A DNA stretch of 15,511 nt from an uncultured Campylobacter sp. GTDB lineage: Bacteria; Campylobacterota; Campylobacteria; Campylobacterales; Campylobacteraceae. Shown here one piece after another: positions 1-6,623 of the stretch. The notes beneath the pieces were generated by a model. The model was not told the DNA's origin. It worked only from the letters and a program-made list of their open reading frames with translations, and did not search any database. The position numbers were made by a program, and so were the translations under genes. The stretch is taken from the NCBI RefSeq assembly GCF_938045535.1, contig NZ_CALIMQ010000042.1, positions 1 through 15,511 of the forward strand, given 5' to 3'. Position 1 is the stretch's first letter, and each line of letters begins with the position of its first letter.

Positions 1-94
1 TTTCCTTCGCAAAACGTATTGAAGCGCAAAGGCAGCCACGCCGAAGTAGGCGTATAAATTTGCCCTGGAAAACAAAGATAGAGATGTTCTTATC
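1..94 (+). pseudogene. Upstream coding remnant of a kinase-like domain, apparently frameshifted into the RNA ligase ORF
   Basis: From base 1 to 54 one frame reads without a stop and ends at TAA 55-57. The +1 frame is open from just after TAG 47-49 straight into the ligase ORF. Spliced near 49-56, the two frames give a continuous segment in which a helix (SHAEVG, then YKFAL) is followed by a hydrophobic strand (DVLIVLSNVS). This pattern resembles the helix and 'dVIVDNTN' strand of T4 Pnkp-like P-loop kinases. The downstream residues, ending in an H-x-V-x-x-x-x-V-I-x-M pattern at ligase residues 39-49, fit the next part of the same fold. The Walker A region would lie left of the window. The shift is not in a homopolymer. 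It could be a real mutation, a sequence error, or simply the end of a separate upstream gene. Confidence 0.45.
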
Positions 95-1330
95 GTGCTT
101 AGCAACGTGAGCGCGCGCACTAAAGAGCTGCTAAGCCTAAAAGAGCAAGCCGCCCAAAATGGATTTATTTTCGAATGCTTTAGAATGCAAAATTTCTTCG
201 CCTCCGAGCACGGCGTCGACGAAAATACGGTAATAGCGATGTTTATCAAGGTCGCAAACAACAAAATAGAGGGCGAAATTTTGATCCCGCCCGTCAATCC
301 TATGAGCGAAAGCGTAGCACAAAAGATCAAAGACGCGGCGGCTCTAAACAGGCGCGATCTGCCCTTTGATGCGGCGCAAAATACCTACGTAACGAAAAAA
401 TATATCGCCGCCACACAGGATAAAAGGCTCTGGAGTGCGCGTCAAAGCGAGCTTTATCCCGAGCTTCGCACCTACAAATACTCAAAACGCGTCTTTTTCA
501 AAGCCGATTGGGATAAGGCGTTGCTTGAGATGCGCGGGCTCATAATGGACGATGATCTAAATATCATCGTGCGTCCATTTAAAAAGGTCTATAACTACTC
601 GGAATTTACCTCGCGCAAAAGCCTTTATCCTATCGACATCACAGACGATACGCCCGTGCTTGCCGTGCGAAAGGTAAACGGCTTTTTGGGGTGTTGCACC
701 TACGTAGATGCCCACGAAAGCGGCGCGAGCTTTAACCGCCGCGTCATCTACTCCACGACGGGATCGACCGATAGTAGATTTGCGCAGATGGCGCGCGAGC
801 ACTGCTGCAAATTTGAAGAGATTTTCAAACGCTATCCAAATAAAACTTTTTTATTTGAGATCACCGACGAGAGCGATCCGCACATTGTAGAAGAGGAGCT
901 TGGAGAGACTTTTATCGGACTTATCGACGTTAAAACCGGCGCGCAAGAGAGCGAATTTGAGCTGGATAAGATCGCCGCAAGTACCGCTGGCGCACTAAAA
1001 AGACCTTTTTATAAAGATGGCGAGCAGTATCTAAAAACGAGCTTTGCGGAGCTTAAAAATATAGTCAAAGAGGCGAAATTCGAGGGCTTTATGGTGTATA
1101 TCCCAAGCCAAAACGATTTTTGCTTTAAGATGAAAACGCCTTATTATCTCGTGAATAAATTTTTTGCTCGCAGTAAAAACGAGGCGCTTTCCGGCAAACT
1201 GGATAAAACCAAGCTCGATGAGGAATTTCACCCATTGGTCGATCACATCAAAGCAAACGAGCGTGAATTTAGATCCCTTGACGAGCAGGGCAAGCTAGGC
1301 TTTATAAAAGAATTTTTAGAAAAAGTTTAA
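95..1330 (+). CDS. T4 Rnl1-type RNA ligase with kinase-like N-terminal segment
   Basis: ATP-dependent RNA ligase, which joins 5'-phosphate and 3'-OH RNA ends through enzyme-AMP and RNA-AMP intermediates. All nucleotidyltransferase motifs are visible in the T4 Rnl1 pattern. Upstream are RGLI (147-150) and RPFKK (160-164). Motif I is KVNG with nucleophile Lys193, motif III is FEITDESD (254-261), motif IV is EGFMV with Glu330, and motif V is FKMK with Lys345 and Lys347. T4 Rnl1 has KEDG, FEF, EGYV and FKIK in the same order. The ligase domain begins only around residue 110. Residues 1-70 resemble the end of a polynucleotide kinase P-loop domain, so the annotated GTG start (95), which has no convincing Shine-Dalgarno site, is probably internal to a longer ancestral protein. 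A phosphoesterase gene follows 84 bases downstream. Function as RNA repair or tRNA repair is inference. Confidence 0.85.
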   Translation: MLSNVSARTKELLSLKEQAAQNGFIFECFRMQNFFASEHGVDENTVIAMFIKVANNKIEGEILIPPVNPMSESVAQKIKDAAALNRRDLPFDAAQNTYVTKKYIAATQDKRLWSARQSELYPELRTYKYSKRVFFKADWDKALLEMRGLIMDDDLNIIVRPFKKVYNYSEFTSRKSLYPIDITDDTPVLAVRKVNGFLGCCTYVDAHESGASFNRRVIYSTTGSTDSRFAQMAREHCCKFEEIFKRYPNKTFLFEITDESDPHIVEEELGETFIGLIDVKTGAQESEFELDKIAASTAGALKRPFYKDGEQYLKTSFAELKNIVKEAKFEGFMVYIPSQNDFCFKMKTPYYLVNKFFARSKNEALSGKLDKTKLDEEFHPLVDHIKANEREFRSLDEQGKLGFIKEFLEKV

Positions 1331-1356
1331 CGATTATCGTGCGAATATTTGACGCC

Positions 1357-1370
1357 ACGTAAATTTACGT
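1357..1370. repeat. 14-bp perfect palindrome between RNA ligase and phosphoesterase genes
   Basis: ACGTAAATTTACGT is perfectly self-complementary and lies in the 84-base gap between the ligase stop and the phosphoesterase start. It could be an operator for a dimeric regulator. It has no T-run after it, so it is not an obvious terminator. Confidence 0.4.
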
Positions 1371-1414
1371 AAAGCTCAAATTTGATGCGGCGATTAAAGC
1401 TTAAAGGAAAAATG

Positions 1415-2011
1415 ATGATATTTTTTACCTCCGATTTGCATTTTTATCACGGCAATATTATGAAATACTGCCCTAAATTTAGGGCTTTTAATGACGTAAG
1501 CGAGATGAACGAAAAGCTAATAGAGCTCTGGAATGCCGTAGTGGGGCCCGAGGATACGGTTTATGATCTGGGCGATTTTGCATTTTGTAATAAATTAAAG
1601 GATCTAAAAAGCGTCGCACGTAGGCTAAACGGTTCGCATGTGCTGATTCTAGGCAACCACGATACGCTCATTAGCCAAAACAAAGAAGCGCTGCTACGCG
1701 AGCTAAAAGATGACGGAAATCCTATTTTTAGCGATATCCTGCACTACAAGGAGCTAAATTTTGACGGCGGCGCGGGCGCGATGAAGGATGGCAAAGCGGG
1801 TATGAGCATCTGTATGTTTCACTATCCCGTAGAGGAGCACAACCACGCCTCGAAAGGCTCTTTTATGCTTCACGGACACTTGCACGACCGCGCTTCCAGC
1901 CTGGAGGGGCGCATACTAAACGTAGGCTTTGACTCGCACGGCAAAATTTTAAGCTTAGAGGAGATCGTGCAAATTTTAGGGCAAAGGCAAATCGCGGCAA
2001 GATATTCGTGA
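1415..2011 (+). CDS. Calcineurin-like metallophosphoesterase (COG4186-type)
   Basis: Predicted cytoplasmic, dinuclear metal-dependent phosphoesterase of 198 residues; the substrate is not known. The metal ligands appear in family order: SDLH (Asp7, His9), LGDF (Asp54), GNHD (Asn81-His82-Asp83), His136 in FHYP, and HGHLH (His153, His155). The opening SDLHFYHGNI together with MNEKLI and YDLGD is the pattern of the small 'phosphoesterase or phosphohydrolase' COG4186 group. I chose ATG 1415 because AAAGGA at 1403-1408 sits 6 bases upstream. ATG 1412 is nearly as good, and a TTG at 1382 would add a tail with no family counterpart. It follows the RNA ligase in the same direction, so it might remove phosphates at RNA ends as a partner of the ligase. 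That role is inference, since COG4186 members also occur alone. Confidence 0.85.
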   Translation: MIFFTSDLHFYHGNIMKYCPKFRAFNDVSEMNEKLIELWNAVVGPEDTVYDLGDFAFCNKLKDLKSVARRLNGSHVLILGNHDTLISQNKEALLRELKDDGNPIFSDILHYKELNFDGGAGAMKDGKAGMSICMFHYPVEEHNHASKGSFMLHGHLHDRASSLEGRILNVGFDSHGKILSLEEIVQILGQRQIAARYS

Positions 2012-2242
2012 TCCGGGCTAAACACGGACAGCCACAGCATTGATTTAAGCGTAGCCTGCCGCAATATCTTACAAAAGCACCCGCATAATACCGGGATAGA
2101 CAAAGGGCTCGGCGACATCATCTCGATCGATAAGCGCTGACGCACGAGCTTTACGTGGACGAAAGATAAGCTCGGTATGTATCACGGCGAAGCAAGGCTC
2201 GGAGACAAACCGATCGTTTATTGGCCGCTAGGCGGGAAATGA
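2012..2242 (+). pseudogene. Decayed 3' gene fragment, unidentified
   Basis: Directly after the phosphoesterase stop, and in the same frame, 42 sense codons run to TGA 2138-2140. A further 33 then run to TGA 2240-2242. The predicted peptides look like real protein: the first ends KGLGDIISIDKR, and the second contains TSFTWTKDKLGMYHGEARL and ends VYWPLGGK. No start codon (ATG, GTG or TTG) occurs in frame before the internal stop. This suggests the 3' end of a lost gene with one nonsense change. I do not recognise the family. Alternatively the resemblance to coding sequence is chance. Confidence 0.45.
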
Positions 2243-2902
2243 TAAAATTTAAGCAGGCGGCAGATAGCGCGAAGGTCGTAAGAGCGCCCAGTGAGAGATG
2301 ATCAAATTTAGCCTCTTTTGTCTCGTTTGCTCTTTAACCCCGCGCAAATTTTAAAATTTGCCGCACGTTTTAATAAAGCTTCGCTTCGGCAGGGCAGAGC
2401 TTATCTAAATTTTAAAATTTATCCGCGTGTAGTCCGCGCCAACGCTCCGAGCGGCAAGAATGGGAAGCGGGGTAGCTTCCGTTCGAGTATCAAAACCCAA
2501 AGCGACGCCGCCTTTTGTGCGGGCTATGAATACGGCATGTATGAGATAGCAGAGCAAGGGCGAACTTGATTTGCGCGCCGCGAAATTTTCACGAAATTTT
2601 GCCGATTGTCGCGCACGATTTTATCTAAGCTACTGCAAATTTTATCCCTAGCCGCCGCAATCTTGCTTGCATTCATACAGAATTTCACGGAATTTTATAG
2701 AATTTTCGCTGCATATTCTGCAAACCGATCGGCGAATTTTTTCGGACGTGACCGAATTGCATGCGTAAATTCTGCCGTCAAATTATAACCTAGCGCAAAT
2801 TTCGTGGATGGAATCGCTAGCTAAATTTAAACCCGCTCGCAGCTAAGTCTAGCAAGCCCGCCCGCTAAAATTTCGTTTGCGCAGAATTTCATTTGGGTAA
2901 AG
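2243..2902. other. Gene-free region between convergent genes
   Basis: About 660 bases with no convincing gene. The open frames here start without ribosome binding sites and have unnatural, Arg/Ser/Phe-rich compositions. The region holds two copies of the AAATTTTAAAATTT palindrome; the one at 2344-2361 extends to an 18-bp perfect palindrome. I found no clear terminator for either flanking convergent gene. Confidence 0.6.
2344..2361. repeat. 18-bp perfect palindrome
   Basis: GCAAATTTTAAAATTTGC is perfectly self-complementary. A second, 16-bp palindrome with the same core lies at 2406-2421. The same 14-bp core recurs at 5762, 12440 and 14509. Confidence 0.5.
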
Positions 2903-4009
2903 TTAAAATTCCAGCCGAAACTCCGTCTCTCCAGGCTCGCTTCTGCACGAAATTTTAAGCCCGAGCTCGTCGCAGTATTTTTTCACGATAAAAAGCCCGA
3001 TGCCAAAGCCGCCGTTGCGCTGATCAAAGCGGGTGTAAAGCTCGAAAATATGCGGCAAATTTTGCTGCGCGATGCCCGCGCCGCTGTTTTTTATGCGAAG
3101 CGAGCGCTCGCTTAGGCTCACCTCGACGCAGCCGAGCTCATCACAATATTTTATCGCATTGCCAAGCAGATTATCGATGATCTTTCGTAGCTTAAACTCA
3201 TCCGCACAAAAGGCTACCGGGCGCAGATCGGCGCTTAAGCTTATGCGCTTTTGCTCCGCAGCGACGCCGAAATACCTGGTGCGGCTTTGCAGCAGCTCGC
3301 CTAAATTTACCTCTCGCCCGCTGCCGCTTTTGTTTAAGCTTAGCACGGTTAAGTCCTCAAAGAGCGCGTTTATCGTATTTGCGCCCGCCTTGATATTGCC
3401 TAGATATTTTTTCGGCCCGGTATCAAAAAGCTCGATACTCATCAAAATCACGCTGAGAGGCGTCTTTATCTCGTGCGTCGTGTCGCGGATGAAGCCGTTT
3501 AAAAATTCGATCTTTTCATAAAGCGGACGCAGCGAAAGGCGGATGATAAAATACGCGATCAACAAAATAAGTGCCAAAACAAGCGCGCTCGCGGCTAAAA
3601 TTTTAAGCTTCAGAGCCGCGAGCTTGCCCTCAAGCGCCTCCGTTTTGATCGCTACGTAGTACTCCGTGCCGTCCTTGGCGGTGAGATTAAACTGCTCGAT
3701 CCTGCCAGACCCCTCCATATACACGCGCGGCGCGTCATCCTTCGGCTCGAAATCCCGCACGATCTCATCGCTGCTATTTAGATCCGCCGCGTATGCCTGC
3801 ATGGCGTCGAAATCGCCCTCGTTTAGGCGCCCGCCGCGCGCAAGCTTAGCCTCTAAGCCGTGTTTGAAATCTCTGATCGCAAAGGCATCGCGATCCGCGA
3901 TAAAAAACTTCTCCCTCTCATAAAATATGCTGCTTATTAGCACTAAAAACAAGATGCTAGTAAGAGTGTAGAGTAAAAAAATCGGTAAAATTTGACGCAT
4001 TTTGGACAC
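2903..4009 (-). CDS. Two-component sensor histidine kinase
   Basis: Membrane sensor kinase of 368 residues. One transmembrane helix lies at about 8-29, a periplasmic domain at about 30-134, and a second helix at about 135-157. The dimerisation helix has THEIKTPL with phospho-acceptor His179. The ATPase domain shows the N box (IDNLLGNAIKY, 278-288), a G1 box with Asn in place of the usual Asp (NSGAGI, 308-313), the F box (IFELYTRF, 321-328) and the G2 box (GFGIGLF, 334-340). There is no recognisable HAMP domain. Start GTG 4009 is chosen because AGGAG at 4016-4020 is 6 bases away and overlaps the regulator's stop. ATG 4000 would be 15 bases from that site. It forms an operon with the upstream regulator, probably with translational coupling. 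The signal sensed cannot be read from the sequence. Confidence 0.9.
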   Translation of the reverse strand: MSKMRQILPIFLLYTLTSILFLVLISSIFYEREKFFIADRDAFAIRDFKHGLEAKLARGGRLNEGDFDAMQAYAADLNSSDEIVRDFEPKDDAPRVYMEGSGRIEQFNLTAKDGTEYYVAIKTEALEGKLAALKLKILAASALVLALILLIAYFIIRLSLRPLYEKIEFLNGFIRDTTHEIKTPLSVILMSIELFDTGPKKYLGNIKAGANTINALFEDLTVLSLNKSGSGREVNLGELLQSRTRYFGVAAEQKRISLSADLRPVAFCADEFKLRKIIDNLLGNAIKYCDELGCVEVSLSERSLRIKNSGAGIAQQNLPHIFELYTRFDQRNGGFGIGLFIVKKYCDELGLKISCRSEPGETEFRLEF

Positions 4010-4018
4010 GGCGCGCTC

Positions 4019-4681
4019 CTAAACATATTTGTAGCCGAACTTGGAGGCGTTTATGATGCGATCCTTGCCTAAAATTTTTCGCAGCTCCGCGATATAAACG
4101 CGCAGGCTAAGCTCGCTCGGACTCTCGTCGTAGTCCCACAGCGCGGCGAAAATTTCATCTTTACTAAGGAATTTATCGCGGTTTTTCAGAAGTAGAGCAA
4201 GAAGCCGCGCCTGCTTCTGCGGCATCGGCACGGCTCTTCCGTCGCGATAAAGCGTGTGCTGAGCCATATCGAAGCTAAAACCTCCGCCGATATTTTCGCG
4301 CAGGGCGGCGTTGTGGACGAAGGTGCGCTTTAGTAGATTATCCGCGCGCAGAGCCAGCTCTTTTAGCTCGAAAGGCTTTTTGAGGTAGTCGTCGCAGCCG
4401 CTTCCAAAGCCGCTTTCGACGTCTTGCAGAGTATTTAGCGACGTCGTGAAAATGCACGGTGCTCCGCGCCCCGCCTCGCGCAGCTCGCGAAGCAGCGCAA
4501 AGCCGTTGCCGCCGATGATTTTGACGTCGAAGATCCACAGATCGAAGCTCTTTTCGTACGCTAAAGAGAGCGCCTCGTCGTAGCTTTTACTGCCGCTTAC
4601 CTCGTGCCCCGCGCTGCGCATGTAGGTGCACATCATATCTAGCAGCATCCCCTCGTCCTCGACGATCAAAACCCTTGCCAT
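4019..4681 (-). CDS. OmpR/PhoB-family response regulator
   Basis: Cytoplasmic DNA-binding response regulator of 220 residues. The receiver domain (1-118) has the acidic pocket at VEDE (7-10), phospho-acceptor Asp52 in IFDVK, Thr79/Thr80, and Lys102 in YLKKPF. The C-terminal half (about 130-220) is a winged helix that ends in the family's hairpin (SKFGYKY). It has a strong Shine-Dalgarno site, AAGGAGG, 6 bases before ATG 4681, and a TATAAT box further upstream. Its stop lies 9 bases before the histidine kinase start, so the two are cognate partners. The target regulon is unknown. The nearest candidate on the same strand is the exported DUF1104 protein gene upstream. Confidence 0.92.
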   Translation of the reverse strand: MARVLIVEDEGMLLDMMCTYMRSAGHEVSGSKSYDEALSLAYEKSFDLWIFDVKIIGGNGFALLRELREAGRGAPCIFTTSLNTLQDVESGFGSGCDDYLKKPFELKELALRADNLLKRTFVHNAALRENIGGGFSFDMAQHTLYRDGRAVPMPQKQARLLALLLKNRDKFLSKDEIFAALWDYDESPSELSLRVYIAELRKILGKDRIINASKFGYKYV

Positions 4682-4710
4682 AGCCCGCCTCCTTGCGTAG
4701 AATTTTTGAA

Positions 4711-4716
4711 ATTATA
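4711..4716 (-). promoter_or_regulatory. -10 box of the response regulator-histidine kinase operon
   Basis: Reads TATAAT on the minus strand, about 30 bases upstream of the regulator start and upstream of its AAGGAGG site. No clear -35 box is seen, which is usual for Campylobacter sigma-70 promoters. Confidence 0.55.
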
Positions 4717-4899
4717 CCCTGTGAAATTCCACGTAAAATTTAATTACGAAATTTCGCGGCAAATTTTATCGCAGCGAAACAGCGCGTCTTGGCTCAAAAG
4801 TATGCTTACTAAATTTAGGCTTATAAGATTGCTCGCCTAGTATTATTCGCGCGGCGCGGCGCAAGAAACTAAAATTTTACGATATTAAATTTTCACGCC

Positions 4900-4948
4900 G
4901 CGGAATTTTAAAATTTACAGGTAAAAACACTGGGCTTTAAAATTCCGC
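4900..4948. repeat. 13-bp inverted repeat with 23-base spacer
   Basis: GCGGAATTTTAAA (4900-4912) is the exact reverse complement of TTTAAAATTCCGC (4936-4948). No T-run follows on either strand, so a structural or protein-binding role is as likely as termination. Confidence 0.45.
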
Positions 4949-4993
4949 CGCTACGAAATTCTAAAATTTTAAAATTCTGCGCCGTGTTTCGAT

Positions 4994-5025
4994 AAAACAA
5001 AATTCCGCGCAAGTGTTGTGCGGAA
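4994..5025 (-). terminator. Rho-independent terminator of the DUF1104 gene
   Basis: On the minus strand, TTCCGC-A-CAA pairs with TTG-C-GCGGAA around a CAC loop, with a single A/C mismatch. TTTTGTTTT follows. It starts 23 bases after the gene's stop codon. Confidence 0.8.
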
Positions 5026-5048
5026 CTACGTAGCTTGCGCGCGGGCAG

Positions 5049-5582
5049 CTATTGCTGCGTCATAGGACACACAGCGGCACCCGCGTTTTGATTACACGGC
5101 ATATCGCCTCTTGGCGGCATTGCCGGACCCGCGCCGTCACCCATCCCTTTATGCGGCATATGGCCGCACTCTCCTGGAGCCGCCTGCGATCTGTGCGGGC
5201 CAAACCCGTGAGCGGGCCTTTTAAATTTGCCGAAATTACCGCGATCTTTAAGCTCGATATCGAGCCTATCCGCCTGCTCGACGCTTAGCTTGCCCGCCTG
5301 GACGTTATAGTTTTTTCTAAACTCGTCTAGGAATTTCTCGCGATCCTCGACGCTCATAGCGTCGAGGATCTTTTTAAACTCCGTCTTAAATCCGCGCTTG
5401 AGATCCCTTGCCTGCGCTCTTAGCTCGCCTGCGCGCTTATCGATCTCAAACGCCGCTTCGCTTAAGTTCTTGGCGTCGGCGCCCGCGACTGCGGCATTGA
5501 TCTGCTCGGGGCTGCTCGAGCTAAAATCTGCGGCGAACAGCACGCCTGCGACTAAAACGCTTGCTAAAACAATCTTTTTCAT
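5049..5582 (-). CDS. Exported DUF1104-type protein with His/Met/Cys-rich tail
   Basis: Predicted periplasmic protein of 177 residues. The signal peptide is MKKIVLASVLVAGVLFA, with cleavage before ADF. The mature start ADFSSSSPEQI and the following charged helices (about 18-112, with an EIDKR segment and a MSVEDREKF segment) match the Campylobacter DUF1104 pattern; function is not established. The tail (about 122-177) is Gly/Pro-rich with His125, 130, 141 and 144, Met142, 147, 155, 161 and 174, and Cys139, 163 and 172. This suggests metal binding, possibly copper, by inference. ATG 5582 is chosen because AAGGAG lies just upstream and the signal peptide begins there; an in-frame upstream extension to 5672 would spoil both. 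It lies upstream of a two-component operon on the same strand but has its own terminator. Confidence 0.8.
   Translation of the reverse strand: MKKIVLASVLVAGVLFAADFSSSSPEQINAAVAGADAKNLSEAAFEIDKRAGELRAQARDLKRGFKTEFKKILDAMSVEDREKFLDEFRKNYNVQAGKLSVEQADRLDIELKDRGNFGKFKRPAHGFGPHRSQAAPGECGHMPHKGMGDGAGPAMPPRGDMPCNQNAGAAVCPMTQQ
5342..5375 (+). terminator. Terminator-like perfect hairpin on the antisense strand of the DUF1104 gene
   Basis: GATCCTCGACGCT (5342-5354) and its exact reverse complement (5358-5370) flank a 3-base CAT loop, and TTTTT follows at 5371-5375 on the plus strand. By form this is a strong intrinsic terminator, but it lies inside a minus-strand coding region, where it encodes about residues 71-80. 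It could stop antisense transcription, or it could fold the sense mRNA. Confidence 0.5.
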
Positions 5583-5609
5583 TCTCTCTCCTTTGTGAAA
5601 GTTGGCATA

Positions 5610-5615
5610 ATTGTA
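5610..5615 (-). promoter_or_regulatory. Candidate -10 box of the DUF1104 gene
   Basis: Reads TACAAT on the minus strand, 27 bases upstream of the start codon and downstream of a T-rich stretch typical of Campylobacter promoters. No clear -35 box. Confidence 0.4.
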
Positions 5616-5948
5616 GGAAAAAGTCGTGAAGAAAAAGTTAAGTAAAGCTGCACCGTCAAAATAGCTCGGCATCGTAGATTTAAAGCTTTGATTTAAATTT
5701 AGAAAATTTTACGCCGCTGCGGCAAAAACAAAGCGGAAGCGCAATGCGCACAAACAAGGCTAAATTTTAAAATTTTAAGCGGAAAGCAAGAGGTGCGCAG
5801 CGCGTAAATTTAGCATAAATTTTGCGCTGCATAGGTTGTGTTAAAGCCCGCCGCGTTTAAATTTAACGGCAAGGCGAGGGTATCTCGGCGCTGCGGACGG
5901 CGAAATTTCGTCGCGTAAATTTAACCACAGGGCGGACATGCTTAGAGA

Positions 5949-5975
5949 TTGCGGATGATTAAATTTCATCCGCAA
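5949..5975 (-). terminator. Hairpin after sodC, probable terminator
   Basis: TTGCGGATGA (5949-5958) and its exact reverse complement (5966-5975) form a 10-bp stem with a 7-base AT loop, 6 bases after the sodC stop. The following minus-strand sequence (TCTCTAAG) lacks a proper T-run, so termination may be weak, or the hairpin may serve mRNA 3'-end stability. Confidence 0.55.
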
Positions 5976-5981
5976 CGAGGC

Positions 5982-6527
5982 TTATTTTATAACGCCGCAG
6001 ACCATTCTAGCGCCGCCGCCGCCAAGAGGCTTCGGATGATCGCTGTGGTTATCGCCGCCTACGTGAACCATCAGCGAGTGGCCCTTTAGCTCATCTAAGC
6101 TCTTGATCTTCGGAGCTAGCACCGGATAGACTGCATTGCCCTCAGCATCGACGAAAAGTGCAGGCAGATCGCCCTTGTGGCCGCTATCGTCCCAAGCAAA
6201 CGAGTGCTTTTTGGTATCGCTCGGATCCCAGTGGCCGCCCGCTTTCATGCCTAAGCCCTTCTCGGTCGCGCCGCAGTCGGCGTTTTGATGTACGTGAAAG
6301 CCGTGCACGCCGCTAGTAAGACCCTTTAAATTCGGGAAAAACGCCACGCCGTAGTTCGTCTCGACCGCTACGACCTCGCCTACGCTCACGTTACCCTTCT
6401 CGCCCAGCTGCTCCATCGCGATGACGAGGTGCTTGCCGGTCTTAGGGTCAAAATTTTGCATATCGCCGTGCTCGTGAGCGATCAAGGCGCTTGCGACTAA
6501 AATTGATGAAATTAGAAATTTCTTCAT
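5982..6527 (-). CDS. sodC: Periplasmic Cu/Zn superoxide dismutase
   Basis: Converts superoxide to hydrogen peroxide and oxygen in the periplasm. The signal peptide is MKKFLISSILVASALIA, and the mature form starts HEHGDM, which is itself His-bearing. The copper and zinc ligands are visible: GFHVH (His78, His80), bridging His99 in GGHWDP, His108, His117 and Asp120 in GHKGDLPAL, and His155 in MVHVGGDNHSD. Cys85 and Cys177 form the expected disulfide. Length 181 is normal for bacterial SodC. ATG 6527 is chosen because AAAGGA lies 6 bases upstream and the signal peptide starts there; an upstream in-frame start would add 14 residues before it. It lies 65 bases downstream of modB on the same strand, so it may be read partly from the mod promoter. 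A GATAAAAT sequence upstream could give it its own promoter. Confidence 0.95.
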   Translation of the reverse strand: MKKFLISSILVASALIAHEHGDMQNFDPKTGKHLVIAMEQLGEKGNVSVGEVVAVETNYGVAFFPNLKGLTSGVHGFHVHQNADCGATEKGLGMKAGGHWDPSDTKKHSFAWDDSGHKGDLPALFVDAEGNAVYPVLAPKIKSLDELKGHSLMVHVGGDNHSDHPKPLGGGGARMVCGVIK

Positions 6528-6577
6528 GATAAATCCTTTAAAGTGAAATGTGAGTGTAATTTTATCCAAAAATACTT

Positions 6578-6623
6578 AAAAAATAATTTTTCTTATTTAG
6601 ATAAATTTCGCTTTTTATCTAAA
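6578..6623 (-). terminator. Weak hairpin at the 3' end of modB
   Basis: TTTAGATAAA (6596-6605) and TTTATCTAAA (6614-6623) form a 10-bp AT-rich stem across the end of modB. On the minus strand a TTTTTT run comes 12 bases after the stem, which is too far for a standard terminator. It may partly separate modB from sodC. Confidence 0.3.

Larger units (their letters stand above)
4682..5048. other. Intergenic region with regulator promoter, inverted repeats and a terminator
   Basis: No gene is visible. Read on the minus strand it holds, in order, the terminator of the exported DUF1104 protein gene, an inverted repeat (4900-4948), AAATTTTAAAATTT-like palindromes, and the promoter of the response regulator. 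Confidence 0.7.
5583..5981. other. Intergenic region between sodC and the DUF1104 gene
   Basis: About 400 bases with no convincing gene. On the minus strand it begins with the hairpin after sodC and ends with the promoter and ribosome binding site of the DUF1104 gene. One AAATTTTAAAATTT palindrome is at 5762-5775. Confidence 0.6.

Noticed and set aside
2138..2140. Selenocysteine at the internal TGA of the gene relic
   Set aside because: No SECIS-like hairpin directly after the TGA, no start codon, and no known selenoprotein context.
2318..2788. Open frames 2318-2569 and 2606-2788 on the plus strand as small genes
   Set aside because: No ribosome binding sites, starts other than ATG, composition unlike protein, and AT palindromes run through them.
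3072..3521. 149-residue frame opposite the histidine kinase
   Set aside because: The kinase motifs on the minus strand explain the coding signal.
5583..5672. N-terminal extension of the DUF1104 protein
   Set aside because: It would place 30 residues before a clear signal peptide, and AAGGAG fits the ATG at 5582.
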